Of a stretch of 64,000 bases of DNA, positions 50,035 through 59,751 are shown one piece after another. Origin of the DNA: Mixta mediterraneensis (GTDB lineage: Bacteria > Pseudomonadota > Gammaproteobacteria > Enterobacterales > Enterobacteriaceae); assembly GCF_014946725.1 (NCBI RefSeq), contig NZ_JACFXY010000001.1:248001-312000 (forward strand). The letters are read 5' to 3'. Both the position numbers and the translations under genes were made by a program. Position 1 is the first letter of the stretch. Each line of letters opens with the position of its first letter. Under the pieces are notes generated by a model. The model did no database searches, was not told where the DNA came from, and saw nothing but the letters and a program-made list of their open reading frames with translations.

Positions 50035-50067
50035 ATGAAAAATTTACTCGCTGAAAGAGTCTTTTAA
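50035..50067 (+). CDS. Possible 10-residue leader peptide
   Basis: ATG-AAA-AAT to TAA encodes MKNLLAERVF. GGAG lies 5 nt upstream, giving a better initiation context than most annotated genes here. It is about 330 bp before the ATPase gene. There is no obvious run of one amino acid, so classic attenuation is not evident. It might instead be the start of a deleted gene. Confidence 0.3.
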   Translation: MKNLLAERVF

Positions 50068-50306
50068 AGGCCGGTCATCATCAGGTGCGGTGCTTCGTCA
50101 CAGCACAGCTGCACCAGAACCGTTAAGCATCCGGCACTGTCTGAGTGCAATGTTTTTATCACTTCAGAAATGGTTAAACATTTCTCATGTTTGGCCGCCA
50201 TTTTATCGCTTTCTCAGGCTAGAACAGGCCATATTTTGAATCTGGCCTGAGAATTGCAAGTTCTGGTATCGGTAAGCGTCCCCGCGCTCGTTGGCGTACT
50301 GTGCGG

Positions 50307-50326
50307 CAATGGCGGAAGCGCCATTG
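50307..50326 (+). terminator. Hairpin (CAATGGCG-GAAG-CGCCATTG), possible attenuator
   Basis: Perfect 8-bp stem with a GAAG tetraloop, followed by TTGATGTCTTGTTT. The T tract is broken, so it would be a weak terminator. Its place 71 bp before the ATPase start suggests attenuation. Confidence 0.45.
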
Positions 50327-50396
50327 TTGATGTCTTGTTTGCCAGACGACAAAGAGCGGAAGCATTCAGGCCAATTATCTGGAAGGAGTGTATAAG

Positions 50397-51119
50397 ATGC
50401 TGAGTTTACGTTCGGTAAATCAATTTTACGGTCAAAATCACATACTGTGGGATATGGATCTGGATCTCCCCCCCGGCACCTGTACCGGCGTTCTGGGTCG
50501 CCCCGGTATGGGCAAAACCACGTTAGTGAATTGCATTATGGGCAAACTGCCGATCAACAGTGGCTCAATATTCTGGCAGGAAAATGGCGCACCGCCGGAG
50601 GATTTGCTGCTGCAACCGGCTGAACAACGCGCGCGCAGAGGCATTGGCTATGTACCTCAAGGAAGCCATATTTTCACGCAGATGAGTGTTGAAGATAATT
50701 TATTGATCGCGCTACTGGCAGGTGCGGATCAGGCAGATCGCCATCGCGCTATCCCTGAAATGGTATTTGATCTGTTTCCTGCCCTCTATTCTTTACGCCA
50801 GCAGCGCAGTGGCGATCTGCCGGTTGATCAACAACAGCAGCTGGCGCTAGCGCGGGCGCTGGTATTACAGCCCAAACTGTTAATTCTGGACGAGCCCACC
50901 GATGGCATGTCGCCATGGCTGGAAGAAGAGATGGGAAATTTGATCCGCCGCCTCAATCTGGATTACGGCATGACGATATTGCTGCTGGAGCAGCGTGTGT
51001 CACTGATTCGTCGGGTTGCCGATTATTTTCTGCTGCTGCACCGCGGGCGCAATGTGGCGCAGGGCAAAGTGGCGCAGTTAGATGATTTCACCGTCAACAA
51101 ATGGCTGACGGTGATGTGA
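50397..51119 (+). CDS. Orphan UrtE/LivF-like ABC ATPase with degenerate signature motif
   Basis: 240 residues from the ATG at 50397 (AAGGAG about 9 nt upstream). It resembles the urea/branched-chain amino acid transporter ATPase UrtE: Walker A GRPGMGKT at 34-41, Q-loop Gln88 in GYVPQGSHIF, Walker B LLILDEPTDG at 151-160 and the LLLEQRVSLIRRVADYFLLL end. The ABC signature LSGGQ is replaced by LPVDQ (131-135), although the QQQQLALARAL that follows is kept. No permease or binding-protein gene is nearby. It may be inactive as an ATPase, or have a regulatory role. Confidence 0.75.
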   Translation: MLSLRSVNQFYGQNHILWDMDLDLPPGTCTGVLGRPGMGKTTLVNCIMGKLPINSGSIFWQENGAPPEDLLLQPAEQRARRGIGYVPQGSHIFTQMSVEDNLLIALLAGADQADRHRAIPEMVFDLFPALYSLRQQRSGDLPVDQQQQLALARALVLQPKLLILDEPTDGMSPWLEEEMGNLIRRLNLDYGMTILLLEQRVSLIRRVADYFLLLHRGRNVAQGKVAQLDDFTVNKWLTVM

Positions 51120-51794
51120 TCAGGCAGGCAAGGTCAAATAGCGGCCACAGTCGGCATACTGGGCGGCATCGGTGAGATACGGAATCTCGCCGAGACAGGG
51201 TGCCGGTAAACGCTGTTTCAGCGTAGTAAGATACTCCTGGTGGCGTTTGCCCGGCGGCAAAACGGTATTGGCGATCCAGCCCGCCAGGCGCAGCCCACGT
51301 GCTTTTATCGCATCAGACGTAAGCATAGCGTGATTAATGCAGCCCAGTTTCACGCCCACCACTAAAATCACCGGTAGCTGTTCCGCTTCCACCCAGTCGG
51401 CGTAAGTTTCACTTGCCGATAGCGGCGTATACCAACCGCCTGCGCCCTCAACCAAAATCCACTCGGCTAGCGGCTCCAGCTGACGTAACCCTGTCGATAA
51501 CGTATCAAATGTAATTGGCCTTTCCTCTTCGGCGCTGATGATATGCGGTGAGGTTGGTTCAATAAACGCCAGCGGATTGACCTGTGGGTAATCCAGCGCC
51601 ACGCTGCTGTAGCGCAGTAAGGCCAGCGCATCGCTATTACGAATGCCTTCAGGCGTAACGTCGCAGCCTGACGCTACCGGCTTGTAACCCGCGGTACGAA
51701 AACCCGCTGCGCTTGCCGCTTGCAGTAACGCGCTGCTGGCAACGGTTTTACCGACTTCGGTGTCGGTGCCGGTGATAAACCAGCGTTTCATCAT
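51120..51794 (-). CDS. bioD: Dethiobiotin synthetase BioD
   Basis: 224 residues. Makes dethiobiotin from DAPA, CO2 and ATP. P-loop GTDTEVGKT at 9-17, Lys37-type GYKPVASG, VEGAGGWYTPLS. It overlaps bioC by 4 bp and is the last gene of bioBFCD. A second ATG directly follows the first. The convergent ATPase gene ends exactly adjacent, with no spacer. Confidence 0.96.
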   Translation of the reverse strand: MMKRWFITGTDTEVGKTVASSALLQAASAAGFRTAGYKPVASGCDVTPEGIRNSDALALLRYSSVALDYPQVNPLAFIEPTSPHIISAEEERPITFDTLSTGLRQLEPLAEWILVEGAGGWYTPLSASETYADWVEAEQLPVILVVGVKLGCINHAMLTSDAIKARGLRLAGWIANTVLPPGKRHQEYLTTLKQRLPAPCLGEIPYLTDAAQYADCGRYLTLPA

Positions 51795-52543
51795 GAACTG
51801 ACTCCATACATCAAATGGTAACTAAGGCGAAATCCTTGTGCGTCGCGTGGCCAGTGTTTTTCCAGCTGCGCCAGACGCTGACGTGTTAATAAGTGGCTTT
51901 CACGCCCCTGATGCAAATGCGTTGCGCCAATACCTTTTAGGGAGCGCATTGCGCTAAGCGCATCCGGAAAATGCAACGTAATCACCTGCGACTGACATTT
52001 CAGGTGATATTCAGCACAGGTAGTCGCGATCTCCTGTTCATTCAGGAAATGATTGGCATGGGCGCCATTATCAATATGCGACCAGGCATGATGCACTTCA
52101 TACAGCGAACCGGCACTTAACGTAGAAAACAGCAAGCAACCTTCTGGCTTCAGCACACGCGTAAACTGGCTCAGCGCTGCACGTAACGTGTCGCTCCACT
52201 GCACCACCAGGTTGCTCCACACCATGTCCATACTGGCGCTGGCAAACGGTAGAGCATCAATATCCCCCAACAGGTAATGGTCGGCCGCGTTATTTTGTCG
52301 GGCCTGTTGAAGCATCTGTGCTGACAAATCGAGCGCAGTGACTTGCTTGCCACGCTGACGCCAGACATGGCTATACCAGCCCGTCCCACATCCGGCATCC
52401 AGCACCTTTTTACCGGTGTGCAGCGGTGCCAGCGCCAGCAGTGCATCGCCGCTTAAGCGTTGCAATGCCGCGTGGCGATCATAATGTGTGGCCGCACGAC
52501 CAAAAGCGCGTGCCACGGCGCGTTTATCCACCAACAGCGTCAT
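51791..52543 (-). CDS. bioC: Malonyl-ACP O-methyltransferase BioC
   Basis: 250 residues. SAM motif [22 protein letters not shown] and [18 protein letters not shown] identify the class I methyltransferase. It methylates malonyl-ACP so that fatty-acid synthesis can build pimeloyl-ACP ester. Overlaps bioF by 20 bp. Confidence 0.95.
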   Translation of the reverse strand: MTLLVDKRAVARAFGRAATHYDRHAALQRLSGDALLALAPLHTGKKVLDAGCGTGWYSHVWRQRGKQVTALDLSAQMLQQARQNNAADHYLLGDIDALPFASASMDMVWSNLVVQWSDTLRAALSQFTRVLKPEGCLLFSTLSAGSLYEVHHAWSHIDNGAHANHFLNEQEIATTCAEYHLKCQSQVITLHFPDALSAMRSLKGIGATHLHQGRESHLLTRQRLAQLEKHWPRDAQGFRLSYHLMYGVSS

Positions 52544-53678
52544 GCAGCGCCTCCAGTAATACGTCTATATCTTCAGGCAAATGCGCGGCGGTTAAGGTTA
52601 TACGCAACCGGGCTGTGCCCGGCGGCACGGTGGGGGGGCGTATCGCGCTGACCCAGCAACCCGCATCGGCCAGTTTTTGCGATAACGCCATTGCCTGAGC
52701 ATTGCCGCCGACAATTAACGGCTGGATAGCGCTGTCGGCATTCATCAATTGCCACGGTAGCGAAGCCGCGCCCGCACGGAAGCGCTGAATATTGGCGTTG
52801 AGCTGCTGGCGCAACGCGTCACCTTGCTGAATCTGTTGCAGTGCCGCCTGCAACGCACAGGCTTGCGCCGGTGGCATCGCCGTTGAATAAATCAGGTGGC
52901 GAGAGAACTGCAGGAAGTAGTCTGCGGTTGCGTCATCACACAGCAATGCCGCACCGCTGACACCAAACGCTTTGCCAAACGTCACTACTAACAGTTCCGG
53001 TTTTACCTTTTGCTGCCAGCAGCTACCGCGTCCCTGCTCGCCTGTCACACCAATGCCATGCGCATCATCCACCAGCAGCCAGCCGTTAGCGCGACGCGTT
53101 TGTTCAGCAATTGCGCTTAGCGGCGCGCTGTCGCCATCCATACTGAAAATGCCTTCTGTCACCACCAGCGTTTCGCCGACACAGGGCGCATCTAAGCGCG
53201 TCGCGAGGCTCTGGACATCGTTATGACTGTAACGACGCAGTTGCGCCGGGCTATGGCTGGCCGCATCTAATAGCGACGCGTGCGCCAGTTTGTCCGCCAG
53301 AATGCGATCGTTTTTTTCCGCCAGCAGATGGATCACCGCCTGGTTGGCAGCAAAACCAGAAATAAACAGCAGCGCACGCGAATAGCCCAGCCAGTCGGCA
53401 AGCTGCGCTTCCAGATCGGCATGCAGACGATGGAAGCCGGTTACGTGGCCCGATGCGCCCGCCCCTGCACCGGCTTGCTCAGCGCCCTGCCGCCAGCCCG
53501 CAATCACCGCAGGATGCTGGCTCAATCCGAGGTAATCGTTGCTGGAAAAGTGGCGATAATGCTTACCCGCCAGCAGCAGCGAGCGGGTGTGGTTGCCTTC
53601 GGTGATATGGCGCTGGCGCCAGCCATCGACTGCGCGCCGCTGCGTCAGCGCCTTGGTAATGCGATGCTGCCAGCTCAT
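52524..53678 (-). CDS. bioF: 8-amino-7-oxononanoate synthase BioF
   Basis: 384 residues. PLP enzyme joining pimeloyl-ACP and L-alanine. PLP lysine is Lys236 in [15 protein letters not shown], with [13 protein letters not shown] upstream and the [12 protein letters not shown] start. Stop of bioB and start of bioF share one base (TAATG). Confidence 0.96.
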   Translation of the reverse strand: MSWQHRITKALTQRRAVDGWRQRHITEGNHTRSLLLAGKHYRHFSSNDYLGLSQHPAVIAGWRQGAEQAGAGAGASGHVTGFHRLHADLEAQLADWLGYSRALLFISGFAANQAVIHLLAEKNDRILADKLAHASLLDAASHSPAQLRRYSHNDVQSLATRLDAPCVGETLVVTEGIFSMDGDSAPLSAIAEQTRRANGWLLVDDAHGIGVTGEQGRGSCWQQKVKPELLVVTFGKAFGVSGAALLCDDATADYFLQFSRHLIYSTAMPPAQACALQAALQQIQQGDALRQQLNANIQRFRAGAASLPWQLMNADSAIQPLIVGGNAQAMALSQKLADAGCWVSAIRPPTVPPGTARLRITLTAAHLPEDIDVLLEALHDAVGG

Positions 53679-54709
53679 TACACCGCCGCGTTATAGAACT
53701 GTTCGGTATCGGCTTTAAACAGCTGCTCGCTTAAATGCTGCTGCTGTTCGTTATCGCCGTTTTGCGTATGCGTATGTTCTGGGTTCAGTCCCAGTTTGCG
53801 GAACAGTAGGTGATCTTTGTCTTCTTCCGGGTTTGGCGTGGTCAACAGCTTGCAACCGTAAAAGATGGAGTTAGCCCCGGCCATAAAACACATCGCCTGG
53901 GTTTGTTCACTCATCTGTTCACGGCCTGCGGAAAGGCGTACGTGCGAAGTTGGCATCATGATGCGCGCAACCGCAATGGTGCGGATAAAGTCGAAAGGCT
54001 CAACGTCATCGTTATCTGCCAGCGGCGTGCCTTTCACCTTGACCAGCATATTAATTGGCACGCTTTCTGGTGGCGTTGGCAGGTTTGCCAGCTGCACCAG
54101 AAGCCCGGCGCGATCGTTAACGGTTTCGCCCAGGCCCACTATGCCGCCTGAACAAACTTTTATACCGGCATCACGGACTTTACCCAGCGTATCCAGGCGC
54201 TCCTGATAGCTGCGGGTAGTGATGATGCTGCCGTAAAATTCCGGTGAAGTATCAAGATTGTGGTTATAAAAATCCAGTCCGGCACCGGCAAGACGCTGTG
54301 CCTGCGTGTCGCTAAGCGTGCCCAGCGTCATACAGGTTTCCATCCCCATCGCCTTTACGCCCTCGACCATTTTTTCGAGATAAGGCATGTCGCGGTCGCT
54401 GGGGTTCTTCCATGCTGCGCCCATACAGAAACGGCTGGAACCCGCGGCTTTAGCCTTGCGGGCGGAGGTTAAGACTTCATCCACTTCCATTAGCCGCTCG
54501 GACTCAAGCCCGGTTTTATAGCGCGCACTTTGCGGACAGTATTTGCAGTCTTCCGGACAGGCGCCAGTTTTGATGGATAACAAGGTGCTGACCTGTACCT
54601 GGCGCGGATCGAAGTGCTCACGATGTACCTGCTGCGCTTCAAACATGAGTTCGAGAAACGGTTTATCAAATAGCGCCTGTGCCTGCGCGAGTGTCCAACG
54701 TTGTGCCAT
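53678..54709 (-). CDS. bioB: Biotin synthase BioB
   Basis: 343 residues from the ATG at 54709 (GGAG 6 nt upstream); a TTG start at 54721 is also in frame but less likely. Radical-SAM enzyme inserting sulfur into dethiobiotin. Cluster cysteines 51, 55 and 58 (CPEDCKYC), with [11 protein letters not shown], and [20 protein letters not shown]. Transcribed away from bioA from the shared operator. Confidence 0.97.
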   Translation of the reverse strand: MAQRWTLAQAQALFDKPFLELMFEAQQVHREHFDPRQVQVSTLLSIKTGACPEDCKYCPQSARYKTGLESERLMEVDEVLTSARKAKAAGSSRFCMGAAWKNPSDRDMPYLEKMVEGVKAMGMETCMTLGTLSDTQAQRLAGAGLDFYNHNLDTSPEFYGSIITTRSYQERLDTLGKVRDAGIKVCSGGIVGLGETVNDRAGLLVQLANLPTPPESVPINMLVKVKGTPLADNDDVEPFDFIRTIAVARIMMPTSHVRLSAGREQMSEQTQAMCFMAGANSIFYGCKLLTTPNPEEDKDHLLFRKLGLNPEHTHTQNGDNEQQQHLSEQLFKADTEQFYNAAV

Positions 54710-54757
54710 TGCTTGCTCCAAAAAAGGGTGTCATCCCGACGATTAACGTGGTTATAC

Positions 54758-54790
54758 TTGTAAACTATATTTTTTATTTTTGGTTTACAA
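54758..54790. promoter_or_regulatory. BirA operator (bioO) between bioB and bioA
   Basis: TTGTAAAC at 54758 and GTTTACAA at 54783 form an exact dyad separated by 17 bp of A/T-rich DNA. This matches the E. coli bio operator (TTGTAAAC half-sites), where BirA with biotinyl-AMP represses both divergent promoters. The dyad ends 5 bp before the bioA ATG. Confidence 0.93.
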
Positions 54791-54795
54791 TACCC

Positions 54796-56088
54796 ATGTT
54801 CACTCAAAGCGACGCCGAATTTGATCGCCAGCATATCTGGCATCCCTACACATCCATGCAGGATCCGCTGCCGTGTTACCCGGTGGTGGCAGCGCAAGGG
54901 TATCTGCTACAGCTGGCTGATGGGCGCGAGTTAGTGGACGGCATGTCGTCCTGGTGGGCAGCCATTCATGGCTACAACCATCCCCGTCTGAACCAGGCGT
55001 TACAGCAGCAAATGACGCAGATGTCACACGTGATGTTTGGCGGCTTTACCCATCCCTCAGCAGTAGCGCTGTGTCGCAAGCTGGTGGAAATGACCCCCGC
55101 CGCGCTGGAATGTGTTTTCCTTGCCGACTCCGGTTCGGTTTCAGTAGAAGTGTCAATGAAAATGGCGCTGCAATACTGGTTAGGACGCGGCGAAACCCGC
55201 CAGAAATTTTTAACCCTCAAGCGTGGCTATCACGGTGACACTTTTGCTGCGATGTCGGTGTGCGACCCCGATAATTCGATGCACAGCTTATGGCGTGGCT
55301 ATCTACCCGAGCATGTTTTTGCGGCGGCACCAGAATGTGGTTTTGATGATGAATGGAATGCGCATGATTTCGACGATTTTGCTCGCCTGATAAAGCAGCA
55401 TCATCAACAGCTAGCGGCCGTTATTCTTGAGCCAGTTGTGCAAGGCGCGGGGGGAATGCGTTTTTATCACCCGCGTTATTTACAACGCGTACGTGAATAT
55501 TGCGATCGCTACGGCGTTTTACTGATAGCTGATGAAATTGCCACCGGCTTTGGTCGCACCGGCAAGCTGTTTGCCTGCCAGCATGCGGGCATTGAGCCTG
55601 ATATTTTGTGTGTCGGGAAAGCATTAACCGGCGGCACCATGACGCTGGCCGCAGCCCTGACCACGCGCGAGGTAGCCGATACCATCAGCCGTAGTCCGGC
55701 AGGCTGTTTTATGCATGGCCCAACCTTTATGGGAAATCCGCTGGCCTGTGCGGTTGCCGTGGAGAGCTTGCGCATGTTGCAGGAGGGCGCATGGACAGCG
55801 CAGGTTGCCAGCATCGAGCATCAGCTGCGTGAACAATTACTGCCATTGCAAGCGGCGTCGCAGGTGAAAAGTGTTCGTGTATTGGGCGCAATCGGCGTGG
55901 TAGAAACCCATCAGCCGGTCAACATGGCGGCGTTACAGCAATTTTTTGTTTCACAGGGTGTCTGGATACGGCCATTTGGTCGATTGATTTACCTGATGCC
56001 GCCTTACATCATCGCCCCGGCAGCCCTGGAAAAGCTTATACAGGCCATAGGCGTGGCGCTTGAGCATCCTTCCCATTTTACTTCGTGA
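54796..56088 (+). CDS. bioA: Adenosylmethionine-8-amino-7-oxononanoate aminotransferase BioA
   Basis: 430 residues from the ATG at 54796; the open frame extends upstream across the operator but that would not be translated. Class III aminotransferase. PLP contacts: SSWWAAIHGYNHP, Asp246 in LLIADEIATGFGRTG and PLP Lys275 in LCVGKALTGG. It uses SAM as amino donor to make DAPA. Confidence 0.96.
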   Translation: MFTQSDAEFDRQHIWHPYTSMQDPLPCYPVVAAQGYLLQLADGRELVDGMSSWWAAIHGYNHPRLNQALQQQMTQMSHVMFGGFTHPSAVALCRKLVEMTPAALECVFLADSGSVSVEVSMKMALQYWLGRGETRQKFLTLKRGYHGDTFAAMSVCDPDNSMHSLWRGYLPEHVFAAAPECGFDDEWNAHDFDDFARLIKQHHQQLAAVILEPVVQGAGGMRFYHPRYLQRVREYCDRYGVLLIADEIATGFGRTGKLFACQHAGIEPDILCVGKALTGGTMTLAAALTTREVADTISRSPAGCFMHGPTFMGNPLACAVAVESLRMLQEGAWTAQVASIEHQLREQLLPLQAASQVKSVRVLGAIGVVETHQPVNMAALQQFFVSQGVWIRPFGRLIYLMPPYIIAPAALEKLIQAIGVALEHPSHFTS

Positions 56089-56164
56089 GTTAAGCTAACA
56101 ACTGGAAGTGGCACCCTTTTTCGCTAAGATGAGGGGGAGTTTAACGACAACAGAAGGAGAGGTG

Positions 56165-56629
56165 ATGCGAATTTATAGTCAGGACTTTAACGAGGGCGAC
56201 AAACTGCCTGAGAAGCATGTGTTTAATGGCATGGGTTATCAAGGCGAGAATGTGTCGCCGCATCTTGCCTGGGAAAACGCGCCGCAAGGCACCAAAAGTT
56301 TTGTCGTGACCTGCTACGATCCCGACGCGCCGACCGGTTCCGGCTGGTGGCATTGGGTGGTAGCGAATATCCCTGCCAGTACCACCGCCCTAGCGCAAGG
56401 GGCGGGATCAGGCGTAGTTTCATTACCTGCGGGTGCCGTTCAGACGCGTACTGATTTCGGCCAGGCCAGCTATGGCGGCGCAGCGCCACCGAAAGGCGAA
56501 AGTCATCGTTATATCTTCAGCGTACATGCGTTAGACGTGGATAATATCGACGTAGACGAAGGCGCAAGTGGCGCAATGGTGGGTTTTCATGTGCTGGCCA
56601 GCGCGTCGTTAACTGCGATGTATTCGTAA
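56165..56629 (+). CDS. ybhB: PEBP-family protein YbhB
   Basis: 154 residues from the ATG at 56165; a GTG one codon earlier is possible. Raf-kinase-inhibitor-like/PEBP fold: HVFNGMGYQGENVSPHLAWE, CYDPDAPTGSGWWHWVVANI and GESHRYIFSVHALDVDNIDV. E. coli YbhB has 158 residues. Here the end reads GFHVLASAS where E. coli has about four more residues. Cytoplasmic; ligand unknown. Confidence 0.94.
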   Translation: MRIYSQDFNEGDKLPEKHVFNGMGYQGENVSPHLAWENAPQGTKSFVVTCYDPDAPTGSGWWHWVVANIPASTTALAQGAGSGVVSLPAGAVQTRTDFGQASYGGAAPPKGESHRYIFSVHALDVDNIDVDEGASGAMVGFHVLASASLTAMYS

Positions 56630-56682
56630 TCCTTTTCATGTCTGTTAACGCTGTAAAAAAGACGTGACGACAGGATAAATAT

Positions 56683-56703
56683 CGCCCGCATCTATTGCGG
56701 GCG
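56683..56703 (-). terminator. Terminator after pgl
   Basis: CGCCCGCA and TGCGGGCG pair around a 5-nt loop. On the minus strand it follows the pgl stop by 14 bp and leads into ATATTTATCC. May act on both pgl and ybhB. Confidence 0.7.
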
Positions 56704-56717
56704 TTGAGGGAAATGAA

Positions 56718-57719
56718 TCAGGCTGCAAGCTGATGAATGACTACCCACATCGGGCCCTGGCCTACCGCGTAACGGCCTAATGGTTTTAATAAACCCTGTG
56801 GCTCAGTAATGCTGTAAATCTCAACATGATGGGATTTCTGCCCCGCCGCCACCAGATACTTGCCACTGGTATCAATGTTAAAACCGCGCGGTTGCGTTTC
56901 GGTTGGCTGGAAACCTTCTATCGCCAGCAATGCGCCATCTTCACTGACACTGAATACCGCCAGCGTGCTACTGGTGCGATCGCAGGCGTACAGGAATTTC
57001 CCGTTTGGCGTAAGATGAATATCCGCAGCCCAGCGCGTACCGGTAAAACCTGGCGGCATCAAATCTAACGTTTGTACCCGTGCCACTTCACCCTGGGCAT
57101 TACTGAGCGCCCAAACATCCACGGTGCTGTCCAGCTCGTTCACGCAATAGGCGTAATTGCCGTTCGGATGGAACGCCATATCTCGCGGCCCGGCACCTTC
57201 AACCGTCGTGACCTGCGCCTGCTTACGCGGCGTTAACTGGCCTTCTGCGCTCAGTTCGAACAGGCAAATACGATCCTGCTTCAGAGCAGGAACAAACAGC
57301 GTCTGGTTAGCGTTATCAATATTAGCGGAATGACATCCAGCCAGACCGTGAATGACCTGTGAAGGCGCCTGTGGTAAACCATCGACACTGATCGGGCTGA
57401 CGCTAACGCATTCGTCATTATATGATCCGCAGAACAGGAACTTACCGGCATGATCGGTGGAGAGGTGTGTCGGACTGCCCGGCAAAGGTGCCTGCCCCGC
57501 CTCGGTCAGGGTACCGTCGGCTGCAATACGAAAGGCTAAAATGCGGAAACTGGGCCGCACGCCAACATAGAGAAAATCTTTTTTCGGACTCACCACCATC
57601 GGCTGAACCTGACCGGCGACATCTGTCACCTGAAGCAGAGTCAATGCGCCATCTTCATTCAACTGCCAGACGTGAATCTGCTGACTCTCTGGACTGGCGG
57701 TGTAGACAACTTGTTTCAT
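56718..57719 (-). CDS. pgl: 6-phosphogluconolactonase Pgl (YbhE)
   Basis: 333 residues, seven-bladed propeller of the cycloisomerase-2 type, as in E. coli (331). Hydrolyses 6-phosphogluconolactone in the oxidative pentose phosphate pathway. Matching segments: [60 protein letters not shown] and [20 protein letters not shown]. Confidence 0.96.
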   Translation of the reverse strand: MKQVVYTASPESQQIHVWQLNEDGALTLLQVTDVAGQVQPMVVSPKKDFLYVGVRPSFRILAFRIAADGTLTEAGQAPLPGSPTHLSTDHAGKFLFCGSYNDECVSVSPISVDGLPQAPSQVIHGLAGCHSANIDNANQTLFVPALKQDRICLFELSAEGQLTPRKQAQVTTVEGAGPRDMAFHPNGNYAYCVNELDSTVDVWALSNAQGEVARVQTLDLMPPGFTGTRWAADIHLTPNGKFLYACDRTSSTLAVFSVSEDGALLAIEGFQPTETQPRGFNIDTSGKYLVAAGQKSHHVEIYSITEPQGLLKPLGRYAVGQGPMWVVIHQLAA

Positions 57720-57873
57720 GCATTCTCCTTTTACGCTGCCTGCTTAACTTCAGGAAATCACTTTAGCGCGTTTTCCGTGCCGCCGCTGGAATCATTTGTG
57801 CCTTGTTTTTTGTCTCTGCCCCGCCCGCAATGTAGACTTGACGCCTCGCTAACTGATACAGACGGAAGGATTA

Positions 57874-58692
57874 ATGAGCTATCGTGTCATTGCCCTCGAT
57901 CTCGACGGCACGCTATTAACGCCAGCAAAAACCATTCTGCCGCAGTCCATCGAAGCGCTGAAGCGGGCGCGCGAAGCCGGTATTAAGGTCGTCATTGTTA
58001 CGGGTCGCCACCACTGTGCGATTCATCCTTTTTACCAGGCACTGGAGCTGGATACACCCGCAATCTGCTGTAATGGAACCTATCTGTATGATTATCAAAA
58101 TAAAAAAGTATTAGCTGCCGATCCGCTGGACAAACAGCTGGCGTTACGCGTCATTGAAATGCTGGATGAACAGCGAATCCACGGCCTGCTGTATATCGAT
58201 GAGGCGATGCTGTACCAAACGCCAACCGGCCATGTTACCCGCACCTTAAACTGGGCCGAATCGCTGCCGCCCCACCAGCGTCCGGTATTTAAGCAGGTGC
58301 CGGATCTGGCACAAGCGGCGCGTGAAGCTGAATCTATCTGGAAATTTGCGCTGTCTCATGAAAATATCGCCGAGCTGGAGCTGTTCGCAGAGAAAGTGGA
58401 GGCAGAATTAGGGCTGGCATGTGAATGGTCCTGGCACGATCAGGTCGATATTGCGCGAGGCGGTAACAGCAAAGGCAAACGGCTGGCACAATGGGTAGCA
58501 TCGCAGGGTCTGAAGATGAGCGAGGTGATCGCGTTTGGTGATAACTACAATGATCTCAGCATGCTGGAATCCGTTGGTCTGGGAATAGCCATGGGCAATG
58601 CCGATGAAGCCATCCAGCTCCGGGCGAAAAAGGTCATCGGCACCAATCTCGAAACCGGCATTGCCGATACTATCTATAAAGAAGTGCTGTAA
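57874..58692 (+). CDS. ybhA: HAD-family pyridoxal phosphate / fructose-1,6-bisphosphate phosphatase YbhA
   Basis: 272 residues, Cof-type HAD IIB. Motif I DLDGTLLTP with nucleophile Asp9, motif II VTGRHH, the Lys motif GGNSKGKRL and motif IV FGDNYNDLSMLESVG. E. coli YbhA dephosphorylates PLP and sugar bisphosphates. Its stop touches the convergent modC stop with no spacer. Confidence 0.94.
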   Translation: MSYRVIALDLDGTLLTPAKTILPQSIEALKRAREAGIKVVIVTGRHHCAIHPFYQALELDTPAICCNGTYLYDYQNKKVLAADPLDKQLALRVIEMLDEQRIHGLLYIDEAMLYQTPTGHVTRTLNWAESLPPHQRPVFKQVPDLAQAAREAESIWKFALSHENIAELELFAEKVEAELGLACEWSWHDQVDIARGGNSKGKRLAQWVASQGLKMSEVIAFGDNYNDLSMLESVGLGIAMGNADEAIQLRAKKVIGTNLETGIADTIYKEVL

Positions 58693-59751
58693 TCAGGATG
58701 TTATCGAGACGCTTTTGATCTGGGCATAAAGCCATTGTTCTGGCCGAATGCCCAGTTCATCCCGCGCCCATGGCGAAATGCGCGCCCATAGTTCGCTGAT
58801 ACCGATACGCAATTTCACTTCTACCTGTTCGCCAACTTCCATCAGTTCCACCACCTGTGCGGGCAAGATATTACGGATCGAGGTGTTATGTGGTGGTTGC
58901 AGCGCCAGCGAGACATCCGCTGAGGCAATGCGAATACGTAGTGGTGTTTTTACGGGATGGTTTATCCGGCTGACCCAGATGTGCTGATCGCCTAACGACA
59001 GCGCGGTCATCGGATAATCCGGATGCTGTTTCAGCACCTGCACGCGCAGCACGCTGGTCAGTTCACTTATCGGCAGCCACGGACGCATCGCGCTGCTGCT
59101 CCAGACACACTCCAGCGGACCAAACGCTTTAACTTTACCGCTATCCAGCACCAGCACATTGTCGGCTAACTGCAGGATCTCTTCGAGGCTGTGCGACACA
59201 TACAGCAGTGGAATTTCGACCTGCTTCGCCAGCTTTTGCAGGTAAGGCATCAGCTCACGTTTACGCGGCAGGTCCAGCGACGCCAGCGGCTCATCCATCA
59301 GCAAAATATCTGGCGCGGTGAGTAAAGCGCGTCCAATCGCCACGCGTTGTTTTTCGCCACCAGACAGCGATACCGGAAAGCGATTCAGTAGCGCTTCCAG
59401 ACCAAGCAGCGAAACCAGGTGGTTAAACTGCCCTTTCATCTTCGGAGCCATGCCATATTGCAGATTGCCGCGCACGCGATAATGCGGAAACAGGCGCGCA
59501 TCCTGAAAGACATAGCCAATGCGGCGTTTTTCCGGCGGCAGCACGATCCGTTTTTCCACATCAACCAGCACGCGATCGTTAAGATGGATATATCCATGCT
59601 GTGGCTGGGTTAATCCACCAATAGCATTAATGAGCGAGGTTTTCCCTGCGCCCGATACGCCGAACACCGCCGTAATGCCTTTAGCCGGAATCTGCGCGCT
59701 GACGTCAAGAAGATGATCGCCCAACTGCTGGGAAAAATTAAGTGACAGCAT
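58693..59751 (-). CDS. modC: Molybdate ABC transporter ATPase ModC
   Basis: 352 residues. Walker [10 protein letters not shown], signature [16 protein letters not shown], Walker [12 protein letters not shown], and a C-terminal Mop/TOBE domain ([20 protein letters not shown]) that can sense molybdate. Shares one base with modB. Confidence 0.97.
   Translation of the reverse strand: MLSLNFSQQLGDHLLDVSAQIPAKGITAVFGVSGAGKTSLINAIGGLTQPQHGYIHLNDRVLVDVEKRIVLPPEKRRIGYVFQDARLFPHYRVRGNLQYGMAPKMKGQFNHLVSLLGLEALLNRFPVSLSGGEKQRVAIGRALLTAPDILLMDEPLASLDLPRKRELMPYLQKLAKQVEIPLLYVSHSLEEILQLADNVLVLDSGKVKAFGPLECVWSSSAMRPWLPISELTSVLRVQVLKQHPDYPMTALSLGDQHIWVSRINHPVKTPLRIRIASADVSLALQPPHNTSIRNILPAQVVELMEVGEQVEVKLRIGISELWARISPWARDELGIRPEQWLYAQIKSVSITS

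Larger units (their letters stand above)
49592..50396 (+). other. Structured non-coding region upstream of the UrtE-like ATPase gene
   Basis: About 800 bp without a normal gene. It contains a near-repeat GC(G/A)CAAGGTTATCC(C/A)CA at 49667 and 49876, the dyad GTTATCCAC/GTGGATAAC (49883-49907), a TATAAT (49937-49942), a 10-codon frame with a good ribosome-binding site (50035-50067), CAGGCCA/TGGCCTG pairing (near 50226-50248), and a GC hairpin (50307-50326). Together this resembles a long regulated leader, not random spacer. I found no remnant of a transporter gene in it by eye. Confidence 0.5.

Noticed and set aside
50226..50248. CAGGCCA/TGGCCTG stem in the ATPase leader
   Set aside because: Short (7 bp) stem with an 11-nt loop and no T tract; mentioned only as part of the leader, not as a terminator.
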